Shown here: positions 18,050 to 27,173 of the stretch, one piece after another
Layout: each line of letters starts with the position of its first letter
Numbering within the stretch: the stretch's first letter is position 1
DNA from: CADCVW01 sp964251385
Lineage (GTDB): Bacteria > Pseudomonadota > Alphaproteobacteria > Sphingomonadales > Sphingomonadaceae
Direction of reading: 5' to 3'
NCBI GenBank assembly: GCA_964251385.1
Contig: CAXUJK010000001.1
Coordinates: 186,001 to 250,000, forward strand
Length of the DNA: 64,000 nt
Translations under genes and position numbers: made by a program
The notes under the pieces: model-generated
What the model was told of the DNA's origin: nothing
The model's input: the letters and a program-made list of their open reading frames with translations, nothing else
The model's database searches: none

Positions 18050-19081
18050 ATGCGCGCCAAGGTTGAACTTTTCGTTGAGCTGGACGCGGTCGAGGCGGAC
18101 GCGGGCGGAGCGTTGGGGCCCGAGGTGCAGGCGGCGCTGTACGATACGATCGACTGGTTCCGGCTGACGCGAGCGCATATCCTGCAGGATGTTCCGATCC
18201 TGGTCGCACGCGCGCGGCTGGACACCGCGTCCGCGTGGCTGTTCTTGACCGCGCGTGGAGAGGCTTTCGGGAGCTGGTACACGCTGCGCTACGCGCCGGT
18301 GTTCGGCGGCGTCGCGGACGAAGCGCAGAAGGTCGCGCTGATCGAGGCGATCGCGCGGACGTTGCGCAGACGCTTGGCGCGCCTGTCGCTCCAGCCTGTT
18401 GACGAGGCTACGGTCGACCTCCTGCACCGCGGGTTTCGGCAAGGCGGCTGGCTGACGGGGCAGGCTTACCAGACCGCGAATTGGGTCGCGCGGACCGCGG
18501 GCGACGACTTCGCCGCCTACTGGGCCAAGCGCCCGGGGCAGCTGCGCAACACAACACGGCGCAAGGCGGTCAAGGCGAACTTGACGATGCGGCTCCTGAA
18601 CCGGTTCGAAGAAGCCGCATGGGCCGACTACGAAATCGTGTTCGCCGCAAGCTGGAAAGGCGACGAAGGCTCGCCGCCGTTCCTGCGCGCGGTCGCGCAG
18701 CGGACCAGCGGCTGGGGCCGCATTCGCATGGCGTTGGCGTACGACGCCGCGGGCGCGCCGCTCGCCGCGCAGTTCTGGACGATCGACGGGCCGGCCCACG
18801 CCAGGATCGCTACGATCCACAAGCTCGCTTACGTCGACGCGGCCAAGCAGCTGTCGCCCGGCACCGTGCTGAGCCAGGCCATGTTCGCGCGCATCATCGA
18901 CGAGGATCGGCCCGTCGCGATCGACTTCGGCACGGGCGACGACTCGTACAAGGCGGACTGGATGGACGAGAAGCGCTCGCTTCACCGTTTCGAAGCCTAT
19001 CACCCGCTACGGCCGGCGGGTCTGTACGCGTATCTGCGCTCGCGGGTCGCCGCACTTGTGGCGCGCCGACGGACGCCCTAA
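18050..19081 (+). CDS. GNAT/FemAB-like acyltransferase in the XrtA locus
   Basis: Protein of 343 residues with a GNAT domain of the BioF2/CelD-like, FemAB-related kind: the C-terminal half (HKLAYVDAAKQLSPGTVLSQ followed by AIDFGTGDDSYKADWM) is characteristic. Members transfer acyl or aminoacyl groups to polysaccharides or lipids. Placed between the AMP ligase and the acyl carrier protein, it is the best candidate to pass the activated group to the polymer; that is inference. ATG at 18050 has AAGGAG 4 nt upstream, which rules out the much longer open frame reaching back antisense to the ligase. Confidence 0.82.
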   Translation: MRAKVELFVELDAVEADAGGALGPEVQAALYDTIDWFRLTRAHILQDVPILVARARLDTASAWLFLTARGEAFGSWYTLRYAPVFGGVADEAQKVALIEAIARTLRRRLARLSLQPVDEATVDLLHRGFRQGGWLTGQAYQTANWVARTAGDDFAAYWAKRPGQLRNTTRRKAVKANLTMRLLNRFEEAAWADYEIVFAASWKGDEGSPPFLRAVAQRTSGWGRIRMALAYDAAGAPLAAQFWTIDGPAHARIATIHKLAYVDAAKQLSPGTVLSQAMFARIIDEDRPVAIDFGTGDDSYKADWMDEKRSLHRFEAYHPLRPAGLYAYLRSRVAALVARRRTP

Positions 19082-19111
19082 CCGCCGCCTTCTTTGCTGG
19101 GGACCACCTTC

Positions 19112-19387
19112 ATGCCCGCCACCTTCGATGCCGCCGAAGTCGATGCGACGCTGCGCAGCGTGCTCAGCGACGTGCTCGGCCTCGAACGCGCGCGCGTCGA
19201 TGCGTTCGCGGCGGACACGGAACTGTTCGGATCGTTGCCCGAATTTGACTCGATGGCGATCGCGGGCGTCCTGACCGAGCTGGAGGAACGCCTCGCCATC
19301 CTCATACAGGATGACGAAGTCGACGGCGAATTGTTTGAGAACTTTGGCAATCTGCTTACATTTACCAAGGCCAAGACGCTGGCATGA
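19112..19387 (+). CDS. acyl carrier protein of the XrtA locus
   Basis: Acyl carrier protein of 91 residues. The phosphopantetheine attachment serine is S47 in EFDSMAIAGVL, which has Met instead of the usual Leu after Ser. The four-helix pattern and acidic composition fit. It should carry the group activated by the AMP-forming ligase at 16493-18004. ATG at 19112 has GGGGA 8 nt upstream; a TTG at 19094 is less likely. Its stop overlaps the hydrolase 2 start (ATGA). It is probably not the fatty-acid AcpP, which would sit with fabF. Confidence 0.85.
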   Translation: MPATFDAAEVDATLRSVLSDVLGLERARVDAFAADTELFGSLPEFDSMAIAGVLTELEERLAILIQDDEVDGELFENFGNLLTFTKAKTLA

Positions 19388-20100
19388 CGGTCGCCGACTG
19401 GCGCTATCGGAGCTATCGCTGGCACGGCCATGACGAATGGCTCGCAGAGGTCGGAGCCGGTCCTCCGGTCCTGATCGTCCCGCCGCTGTTCGAGGAACTC
19501 AATCGCTGCCGAGCGCTGATCGCGGGGTTCGCGCGCGCCGTCGCGGCCGCAGGGTTCCAGGCGGTCCTGCCCGACCTGCCCGGCACGGGCGAGAGCCCGC
19601 GTAGGTTGACCGAAGTGGGCTGGGACGACTGGACCGGCGCGCTGGGTCTCGTGTCGTTCGACCTCAGGGCACGGGGCGGAACGCCGTATCTGGCCAGCTT
19701 CCGCGGCGGGTGTCTGATCGAGGATCGGGTCGAAGTCGCGGGTCGGTGGCGCTTCGCACCCGTCGCGGGCAGCGCGCTGACCCGGGACCTGATCCGGGCC
19801 AAGCAGGCCACCTTGCCCGGCCGCGCAACCGCCGAACGGCTGGACGCCGACGCGCGCTCCGGCGTCACCGAGTTCGCGGGCTATCCGGTTCCGCCCGACG
19901 TCTTTTCCTCGCTCGCCGCAGCCCCGGTGCCGACCGACGACGTCGCACGCACCGTGCGGCTGGACACCGATCCGGCGGCGGCGGATCTCAAGCTGCCGGG
20001 AAAGCCATTGTGGCGGCAGAGCGAGCCCGGGAACGACGCTGTTCTTGCCTCGGCGCTGGCGGCGGATATCGTCGCCTGGATGCGTGCATGCGCCGCCTGA
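19384..20100 (+). CDS. exosortase A system-associated hydrolase 2
   Basis: Alpha/beta-hydrolase-like protein of 238 residues, fitting the group called hydrolase 2 of exosortase A loci. The oxyanion and turn segments look normal (IVPPLFEELNRCR, LPDLPGTGESP), but the nucleophile elbow reads SFRGG at 105-109, with Arg107 where the catalytic serine should be. Either it is a pseudo-hydrolase or it works by another route. It starts by ATGA overlap with the carrier-protein gene and overlaps hydrolase 1 by 13 bp, so the three are one translational unit. Confidence 0.8.
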   Translation: MTVADWRYRSYRWHGHDEWLAEVGAGPPVLIVPPLFEELNRCRALIAGFARAVAAAGFQAVLPDLPGTGESPRRLTEVGWDDWTGALGLVSFDLRARGGTPYLASFRGGCLIEDRVEVAGRWRFAPVAGSALTRDLIRAKQATLPGRATAERLDADARSGVTEFAGYPVPPDVFSSLAAAPVPTDDVARTVRLDTDPAAADLKLPGKPLWRQSEPGNDAVLASALAADIVAWMRACAA

Positions 20101-20891
20101 TCCGCTTACCTTGCGGCGAGGCAATGCTGTCCGGCAGCCTCGATGACGCCGTGGGTTCGGTCGGGCTGCTGTGCGTGACGGGCGGAAGCCAAGTGAGAAG
20201 CGGCCCGCACCGCATGCTTCACCAACTCGCGGCGCGCGTGGCCGACGCCGGCCACCCCGTGTTCCGGTACGAACGTCGCGGGCTCGGTGACAGCGATGGG
20301 GAAGATCCGGGCTATCGCGACAGCGGCCCCGATCTTGTCGCGGCGGCAACGGCGTTTTGCACGCAGGCACCGCAAATGCGCACGATCGTCGGGTTCGGCT
20401 TGTGCGACGGCGCGACGACGCTGGCGCTGCACGGACGCGCGGCGGGCGTCGAAGCGCTGATCCTCGCCAATCCGTGGCTGGTTGAAACCGCTCCCGACGA
20501 ACTCGCTCCCGCGGCGGCCAAGGCGCATTATCGCGGGCGGTTCCTGTCACCCAGAGCCTGGGCGGGCGTGTTCACGGGCAAGGTGGACGTCATCGGTGCC
20601 GCGCGTTCGCTGCTTGGCGCGGCAACCACGTCCGAAGCGAGCAGCCTGGCGGAGGACGTCGCGCGCAACCTTGTTCCTTACGCGGGCAAGACGCTGCTGA
20701 TCCTGGCGGAACGCGACGGAACCGCGATCGCGGCGCAATCTTGCTGGAAAGGCGCGGCGTTCGATCCGATGCGCACGGACGAGGTGGTCACGATCGAAAC
20801 GGATGCGCACACGTTCGCGCGCGAAGGCGATCAGGAACAGCTCGCCGAAGCGGTGATCGCGTTCGTTCAGCGTATGAGCAGATTAGCCTAA
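20088..20891 (+). CDS. exosortase A system-associated hydrolase 1
   Basis: Alpha/beta-hydrolase-like protein of 267 residues, matching hydrolase 1 of exosortase A loci: the N-terminal GLLCVTGGSQVRSGPHRM and FRYERRGLGDSDG segments are typical. The nucleophile elbow is GLCDG at 104-108, with Cys106 in place of Ser, and the likely acid and His are in AERDGTA and TDAHTF. A Cys nucleophile would suit acyl transfer or thioester chemistry with the carrier protein. It starts at ATG 20088 inside hydrolase 2. Its stop overlaps the convergent trxB stop by 4 bp. Confidence 0.82.
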   Translation: MRRLIRLPCGEAMLSGSLDDAVGSVGLLCVTGGSQVRSGPHRMLHQLAARVADAGHPVFRYERRGLGDSDGEDPGYRDSGPDLVAAATAFCTQAPQMRTIVGFGLCDGATTLALHGRAAGVEALILANPWLVETAPDELAPAAAKAHYRGRFLSPRAWAGVFTGKVDVIGAARSLLGAATTSEASSLAEDVARNLVPYAGKTLLILAERDGTAIAAQSCWKGAAFDPMRTDEVVTIETDAHTFAREGDQEQLAEAVIAFVQRMSRLA

Positions 20892-21859
20892 GCCGCTGCT
20901 TTGGCTTCGAACTCCTCCTCGGCCAGGAAACGCTCGGCGTCGAGCGCGGCCATGCAGCCCGTACCTGCGGCGGTGATCGCCTGACGATAGATCTTGTCGG
21001 TGACGTCGCCGCACGCAAACACGCCCGCGACGTTGGTCCGCGTGGTGCCGGGCGCGACGTCGATGTAGCCGTCGTGGTCGAGCTTCAGGTGGCCGCGGAA
21101 CAATTCGGTCGCCGGGTCATGGCCGATCGCGACGAACCCGCCGTCGACGTCTATGCGCTGCGTCGCGCCAGTGTTCGTGTCGGCAAGTTCGATCCCGACG
21201 AGGCCTTCGGGCTCGCCCTCCCCCAGAAAGCGCTCGATGCGCTTGTTCCACAGCACGCTGATCTTCGGATTGGCGAACAGACGTTCCTGCAGGATGCGCT
21301 CGGCGCGCAGCGATCCACGGCGATGGATGAGCGTCACGTCGTCGCTGTGGTTGGTGAGGTACAAGGCCTCCTCGACGGCGGTATTGCCGCCGCCGATGAC
21401 GGCGACTTTCTTGCCGCGGTAGAAGAAGCCGTCGCATGTCGCGCACGCGGACACGCCCTTGCCGCGTAGGCGGTATTCGCTTTCGAGCCCCAGCCAACGT
21501 GCCTGCGCGCCCGTCGCGATGACAAGCGTGTCGCACGTGTAGACGTCGCCACCGTCGCCGGTCAGCCGGAACGGCCGCCGCGTCAGGTCGACGCCGACGA
21601 TCAGGTCGTACATCATGCGCGCGCCGACATGTTCGGCCTGCGCCTGCATTTCCTCCATCAGCCATGGGCCCTGCACGACATCGCGAAATCCCGGGTAGTT
21701 TTCGACATCGGTCGTCGTGGTCAGCTGCCCGCCCGGCTGGATGCCCTGCACGACGATCGGCTCCAACCCGGCGCGCGCGGCGTAGATGGCGGCAGAAAGC
21801 CCGGCGGGTCCGGAGCCGAGGATGAGCAGGCGGGTGCTGTGCGTGGCGGTCATGATCAT
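20888..21859 (-). CDS. trxB: thioredoxin-disulfide reductase
   Basis: Thioredoxin reductase of 323 residues, the FAD- and NADPH-dependent enzyme that reduces thioredoxin. FAD binding is shown by GSGPAGLSAAIYAARAG (15-31), the redox pair by CATC (C139, C142), NADPH binding by GGGNTAVEEA, and the second FAD motif by VFACGDVTD. It begins only 7 nt after the CCA end of tRNA-Met on the same strand and has no visible Shine-Dalgarno. The second ATG (21853, MTATHSTR) is an alternative start. It converges on hydrolase 1 with a 4-bp stop overlap. Confidence 0.95.
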   Translation of the reverse strand: MIMTATHSTRLLILGSGPAGLSAAIYAARAGLEPIVVQGIQPGGQLTTTTDVENYPGFRDVVQGPWLMEEMQAQAEHVGARMMYDLIVGVDLTRRPFRLTGDGGDVYTCDTLVIATGAQARWLGLESEYRLRGKGVSACATCDGFFYRGKKVAVIGGGNTAVEEALYLTNHSDDVTLIHRRGSLRAERILQERLFANPKISVLWNKRIERFLGEGEPEGLVGIELADTNTGATQRIDVDGGFVAIGHDPATELFRGHLKLDHDGYIDVAPGTTRTNVAGVFACGDVTDKIYRQAITAAGTGCMAALDAERFLAEEEFEAKAAA

Positions 21860-21866
21860 TGCAATA

Positions 21867-21943
21867 TGGTAGCGGAGGAGGGACTTGAACCCCCGACACG
21901 CGGATTATGATTCCGCTGCTCTAACCAGCTGAGCTACTCCGCC
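21867..21943 (-). tRNA. tRNA-Met (CAT), elongator type
   Basis: Full cloverleaf of 77 nt including the encoded CCA. The acceptor stem is GGCGGAG/CTCCGCT, the D arm is AGCTCAGCTGGTTAGAGC, the anticodon stem-loop is GCGGA-ATCATAA-TCCGC with anticodon CAT, and the T loop is GTTCAAGTC. The GGTTAGAGC D loop and the overall sequence fit elongator tRNA-Met; a lysidine-modified tRNA-Ile with the same anticodon is less likely. trxB follows 7 nt later on the same strand. Confidence 0.95.
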
Positions 21944-21982
21944 CCGACGCGGCGAACGTGACGCTCGCGATGGCAAGCGCGG

Positions 21983-22011
21983 CTCTTACGGAGAGCCGCC
22001 GAAACGGTCAA
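21983..22011 (-). promoter_or_regulatory. putative sigma-70 promoter for tRNA-Met (and trxB)
   Basis: Minus-strand TTGACC (22006-22011), 17-bp spacer, TAAGAG (21983-21988), followed by a GC-rich discriminator as in stable-RNA promoters. The -10 lies inside a perfect 8-bp inverted repeat (21979-21986 and 21992-21999) with a 5-nt loop. The transcript would start about 30 nt upstream of the tRNA. The -10 match is weak (3 of 6), so this is tentative. Confidence 0.45.
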
Positions 22012-22090
22012 CATCACGCATGTTCAGCACAGGAACCCGGACTACCCGCCGTCGTTTGCGAACACGGAACCGGGCACAAGGAACAGTCTG

Positions 22091-22498
22091 ATGGAACTCG
22101 TCACCTCTCTCGACACGATCTGCCGCATCGTCATGCGCGCGCGCGAACTGGAGGCGCAGGTCCCGGCCGAGAACGAGGACGACGATCCCGACAATGTCGA
22201 CGACGAGGACGAAGGCGCGTTGTCGGTCCTGGAGGACGACGATACCGTGCTGGAAGAACTGCGCGGGGCTCTGGATGATCTGGCGGACGATCAGATGCCC
22301 GAGGTGCTCGCTCTGTTCTGGGTCGGCCAGGGGACGTACGACGCGACCGAGTGGGACGATGCGCTGATCGAGGCGGGGGAGTATTCAAGCAACGATGCGA
22401 TCGAGGAACTTCTCGACATGCCGATGCTAGCGGCGGGCTTGGAGGCGGGACTGGCGGCTTTCGACAAGAGCTGCGACGGGATCGGGCAGCTCGACTGA
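22091..22498 (+). CDS. DUF3775-like acidic protein
   Basis: Small acidic cytoplasmic protein of 135 residues that fits the DUF3775 family of Alphaproteobacteria; function unknown. The N-terminus (MELVTSLDTICRIVMRAREL) leads into a low-complexity acidic stretch rich in Asp and Glu at about 26-55. A conserved-looking domain follows with the segments ALFWVGQGTYDATEWD and DMPMLAAGLEAGLAAF. It has AAGGAA 7 nt before ATG 22091. It stands alone on the plus strand between tRNA-Met/trxB and the RNA ligase-like gene; the 147 bp upstream hold the tRNA promoter region and no other gene. Confidence 0.75.
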   Translation: MELVTSLDTICRIVMRARELEAQVPAENEDDDPDNVDDEDEGALSVLEDDDTVLEELRGALDDLADDQMPEVLALFWVGQGTYDATEWDDALIEAGEYSSNDAIEELLDMPMLAAGLEAGLAAFDKSCDGIGQLD

Positions 22499-22509
22499 CT
22501 TCAGATGGT

Positions 22510-23013
22510 CTAGCCGCGGAACGGGTAGCGCGCGATCTGCTCCCACGGGCCGCCTTGGTAGTACCAGGCGGCCAATGCGGCGATCTTGACCGGCTTTGGG
22601 ACGAACCCCGCGGATAGTCGCTGCAAAAGGAGCCTGGCCGCGAGAGGTTCCGCCTTGTTCTGAATGGTGACGTGGGCCCGCCAACCCGCGCTGTCCTGAG
22701 GCGTGAGGACACCCTGGAAGGCCAGGGCCAGGTCCGCCCGGATCGTGTCGAGTGCGGGCGACTTAACACGAAAAGCGACGCCGCGACCCAGGTTCAGAAG
22801 ACCCGAAAGCGCTGCAGGCGGTGACGGCTGGCGGACAGCTTGCGCCAGGCGATCGCGGAGTTCGCCTTCGACGCTCGGCGGCAGATGATGAAACAACGTC
22901 AGGTGTGCGGCGAGCTGATTGCGCTCGGGTGGAAAATGCTCCCGGCGCAGGCCGTCGAGATAGGCGTGGTCCTCGTCGCCGAACAACGCCGTGACGATGA
23001 TCGGCGCGGTCAA
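22510..23013 (-). CDS. 2'-5' RNA ligase family protein
   Basis: LigT/ThpR-type two-histidine phosphoesterase of 167 residues. The two HxT motifs are HLTL (H37) and HVTI (about residue 117), which form the cyclic-phosphodiesterase or RNA ligase active site. The physiological RNA substrate is unknown. The chosen start is TTG at 23013, which overlaps the kup stop (TTGA) and gives LTAPIIVTALFGDEDH at the N-terminus; no ATG or GTG precedes the domain. The same frame stays open far into kup, but that part encodes nothing recognisable. It should be translated only by coupling to kup. Confidence 0.78.
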   Translation of the reverse strand: MTAPIIVTALFGDEDHAYLDGLRREHFPPERNQLAAHLTLFHHLPPSVEGELRDRLAQAVRQPSPPAALSGLLNLGRGVAFRVKSPALDTIRADLALAFQGVLTPQDSAGWRAHVTIQNKAEPLAARLLLQRLSAGFVPKPVKIAALAAWYYQGGPWEQIARYPFRG

Positions 23014-24920
23014 ATCTCGACCTGGCTGCCCAATTCGACGACTCGGTTGGTGGGCAATCGGAAGAACTGCATCGGGCTTTCGGCGTTTTGCATCATCCAT
23101 GCGAAGAGCTTTTCCCGCCAAATTGCCATGCCGGGTCGATCGGATGCGAGCAGCGTCTGGCGCGACAGAAAGAAGCTGGTTTCCGTCATGCGGAAGGCTG
23201 GGCCGCACCCGCTGACCCGTGCAAGCGTCGCCGGAACATCGGGCTCCTGCATGAAGCCATACCGTATGACGAGCCGGTGAAAGCCCCGCCCCAAGTCCTC
23301 CAGCCGCGCATGGGTATCCTCTTCCACATAGGGAACGTCCGCGATCTTGACCGTCAGCAGGACGATGCGCTCGTGGAGGACGCGGTTGTGCTTGAGGTTG
23401 TGCAGCAAAGCCGGCGGCACGCCTTCCGCCGAGGAGGTCATGAACACAGCGGTTCCCGACACGCGCGCCGCCGACGTCGCCGCCGAGTCGATGAAGATCT
23501 TCAGCGGCATGGCACCGTCGCGCAATCGGTCGATCATGAGGCGGCGACCCTTCGCCCACGTCGTTAACAGAGTGAACGCGATGACCGCGACCACTAGCGG
23601 GAACCAGCCTCCCTGCGGTATTTTGATGACGTTCGCCGCGAGGTACAAACCGTCGACGATGAAGAAAAGGCCCGCGATCAGGGCCACGCGCCACATTGGC
23701 CAATTCCATACGCGGACCATCAGCACCGTGATGAGACATGTCGTGATGAACATCGTCCCGATCACCGCCAGACCGTAAGCGGCAAGAAGATTGACCGACT
23801 CCTTGAAGACCAGCACCACCAGGATCACGAGCGCCAGCAGCACCCAATTCACCGACGGGATGTATATCTGGCCGAGCGCGCTTTCGCTGGTGTGCGCGAT
23901 TCGAACCCGCGGCATCAGGCCGAGCTGTACCGCCTGCTGCACCACGGAAAAAGCACCCGTTATCAACGCCTGGCTGGCGATGATCGTCGCAAGCGTCGCC
24001 AGGATGACGAGCGGCAGGCGAAATGCTTCCGGTGCCATCAGGAAAAATGGATTGGAGATGGTGGACGGGTCGCGCAACAGCATCGCACATTGCCCCAGGT
24101 AATTGATGATGAGCGACGGAAAGACGACGCAAAGCCAGGCCAACGCGATCGGCCTGCGACCGAAATGCCCCATGTCGGCGTAGAGCGCCTCCGCGCCCGT
24201 TACTGCCAGCACCACCGCGCCCAGCGACAGAAAGGCGAGACCCGGATCGCGAAGAACGAAGTCAAGCGCGTAGTGCGGCGACAAAGCGAGCAGGATCGAT
24301 GGATCGGGCAGAATGTGGACGACGCCGAGAAAGGCGAGCACGGCGAAGTAGAGCAGCACGATCGGCCCGAAGAAGCGGCTGATCGCCACCGTGCCGCGAG
24401 ACTGGACGAGAAAAAGGCCGACGAGTATTGCGACCGAGATCGGCACTACGAACGGCTGCATGCTGGACCTTACGACCACCAGCCCTTCGACCGCCGAAAG
24501 GACGGAGATCGACGGCGTGATGATCGCGTCGCCGAAGAAAAGCGACGTCGCGAGTACGGCGAGCAAGGTCAGAAGCCGACCCCGTTCGCCGGGCGTTTTC
24601 CGGGTTATCAACGCCAGCAGGGCCAAGCTGCCCCCCTCTCCCTTATTGTCCGCGCGCATGACGATCGTGACGTATTTGAACGTGACTACGATCAGGAACG
24701 TCCAGAAGATCAGGCTGAGAACGCCGAAGATGTGAAGGATGTCGATCGGTAGCGGATGGTGTCCGACGAACGTTTCCTTCAGCGCGTAGAGCGGCGACGT
24801 CCCAATGTCGCCGAATACGACCCCTATCGCGCCGATGGCGAGGCCCAGGGTCGTTCCGCCGACTCCGTGAGCTTCCTCCGATTCATGATCGGTGATGACG
24901 TTGTGCGCGAAGGAGGGCAT
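23010..24920 (-). CDS. kup: Kup-type potassium uptake transporter
   Basis: KUP/HAK/KT potassium transporter of 636 residues. The family signature IGVVFGDIGTSPLYALKE lies near residue 25, followed by about twelve membrane segments and a C-terminal cytoplasmic domain of roughly 170 residues (GTAVFMTS and the RYGFMQEPDVP segment). It is a proton-coupled potassium importer that matters at low pH or low potassium. ATG at 24920 (MPSFAHNVITDHES) matches usual Kup N-termini; the ribosome-binding site is weak. It is divergent from ald across 152 bp that must contain both promoters. Confidence 0.94.
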   Translation of the reverse strand: MPSFAHNVITDHESEEAHGVGGTTLGLAIGAIGVVFGDIGTSPLYALKETFVGHHPLPIDILHIFGVLSLIFWTFLIVVTFKYVTIVMRADNKGEGGSLALLALITRKTPGERGRLLTLLAVLATSLFFGDAIITPSISVLSAVEGLVVVRSSMQPFVVPISVAILVGLFLVQSRGTVAISRFFGPIVLLYFAVLAFLGVVHILPDPSILLALSPHYALDFVLRDPGLAFLSLGAVVLAVTGAEALYADMGHFGRRPIALAWLCVVFPSLIINYLGQCAMLLRDPSTISNPFFLMAPEAFRLPLVILATLATIIASQALITGAFSVVQQAVQLGLMPRVRIAHTSESALGQIYIPSVNWVLLALVILVVLVFKESVNLLAAYGLAVIGTMFITTCLITVLMVRVWNWPMWRVALIAGLFFIVDGLYLAANVIKIPQGGWFPLVVAVIAFTLLTTWAKGRRLMIDRLRDGAMPLKIFIDSAATSAARVSGTAVFMTSSAEGVPPALLHNLKHNRVLHERIVLLTVKIADVPYVEEDTHARLEDLGRGFHRLVIRYGFMQEPDVPATLARVSGCGPAFRMTETSFFLSRQTLLASDRPGMAIWREKLFAWMMQNAESPMQFFRLPTNRVVELGSQVEI

Positions 24921-25072
24921 GTCGGGAGCAGTTCCAGCCGGTGGATGCTGTTGCCGGAACTGATGCCGTCCGGACAGAAATGCGCGCCTAGCACTTCGAC
25001 AATGTGCCGCCAAGCCGCTAAGCCCACGCGCTTATCCGCAGTGAGCGGACTGGCCAGGGAGCTTCTGTAACG

Positions 25073-26167
<1,095 letters not shown>

Positions 26168-26217
26168 TCGGAACAGGACCGGAACATCGGCGTTCGACCG
26201 CCAAAGGGAGATTGAGC

Positions 26218-26457
26218 ATGGCAGACAGCAAGCACGAGACGCACATCGACGAGAACCCGAAAGCGCATCCGACGGGCAACGCGGAAAAGGATCCGCATAC
26301 CTGGACGACAGGCGGGGAGGAGATGACGGGCGCGCAGGCATCATACCTGCAGACGCTGTCGGAGGAAGCGGGCGAGGAATTCGATCCCAAGCTGACGAAG
26401 GGCGAGGCGTCGATCCGTATCGACGAGTTGAAGAACAAGACAGGTCGCGGTGTCTAA
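26218..26457 (+). CDS. DUF3072-like small protein
   Basis: Small soluble protein of 79 residues, very polar and acidic, resembling the DUF3072 family; function unknown. The core MTGAQASYLQTLSEEAGEEF followed by KLTKGEASIRIDELK is the recognisable part, a short helical SAP-like module. GGGAG 7 nt upstream supports ATG 26218. It follows ald on the same strand, and its stop overlaps that of the convergent ccmI by 4 bp. Confidence 0.75.
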   Translation: MADSKHETHIDENPKAHPTGNAEKDPHTWTTGGEEMTGAQASYLQTLSEEAGEEFDPKLTKGEASIRIDELKNKTGRGV

Positions 26458-27173
26458 TTTGCGCTCGTACCGGGGGCGACAAGCGTCGTCGGCATTGGCG
26501 AAGCGCTGACCGGCCCGGACTCTACCCGTGGCCGATCCGCAGGCGATGGGCTGTTGTCGGCACCGAGCCTCTCTAGGATCGCGATACGGGGTGTTAATGA
26601 CGCCGCCCACGCGGAGTCAGGCGGGGCTTTCGCCAGCGATTGCTTCCAAACGACAAGCGCGCCGGCAACGTCTCCACTCTGCGCCAGAGCAAGCCCGAAG
26701 AAGAACGCGGGTGCCGAATGGTGGGGCGAGCTTCGTGCTGACTGTTCGAAAGCCAGCCGCGCCGCCGGCGAAATCCGTCCGCCCCCATGGATGCGTATCG
26801 CATTGGCGTAGGCAAGCCACAACTGCATGTTGCGCGGGCGGGCACGGGTTGCGCTGCCGAGCGTCGCGACCGCCTCGCCGCTGTTGCCGCGCGCCATGAA
26901 CGAATTTGCAATGACGATCCAAGACGTGGCTTCGGTGAAGCGACCGAAGAATTCCTCGGTCAGCGGGATCGGCATGGCGGGCGGCAGGGCTCGTGCCCCG
27001 CGCTCTGCGGCCGGGCTTCCCAACAAGCCCGTTCGTCCCTGCAGCGCGTAGCCGGCTAGCCCGGTTAGCAGCGCCGCGCCGAGCAATTGCAGAGATGCCG
27101 GGTTCAACCCGCGCGTCCGCCACAGGGCAAACCAGGCGAGCGCGGCGACGGCACCCGCGACTATCAGTCCCAT
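26454..27173 (-). CDS. ccmI: cytochrome c biogenesis protein CcmI/CycH-like
   Basis: CcmI-type protein of 239 residues, the apocytochrome c chaperone of the System I heme-ligation complex with CcmF and CcmH. Two N-terminal membrane helices (about 2-18 and 27-44) are followed by a periplasmic TPR domain (EATSWIVIANSFMARGNSGE and later repeats to about 205). It is shorter than fused CcmHI proteins. ATG at 27173 overlaps the ccmH stop by one base (TGATG); the longer open frame antisense-like into ccmH is rejected. It is the last gene of the ccm operon. Confidence 0.85.
   Translation of the reverse strand: MGLIVAGAVAALAWFALWRTRGLNPASLQLLGAALLTGLAGYALQGRTGLLGSPAAERGARALPPAMPIPLTEEFFGRFTEATSWIVIANSFMARGNSGEAVATLGSATRARPRNMQLWLAYANAIRIHGGGRISPAARLAFEQSARSSPHHSAPAFFFGLALAQSGDVAGALVVWKQSLAKAPPDSAWAASLTPRIAILERLGADNSPSPADRPRVESGPVSASPMPTTLVAPGTSAN

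Noticed and set aside
23014..24132. Upstream continuation of the RNA ligase-like frame through kup
   Set aside because: Same strand but out of frame with kup; only the last 167 codons make a recognisable protein, and Kup is clear.
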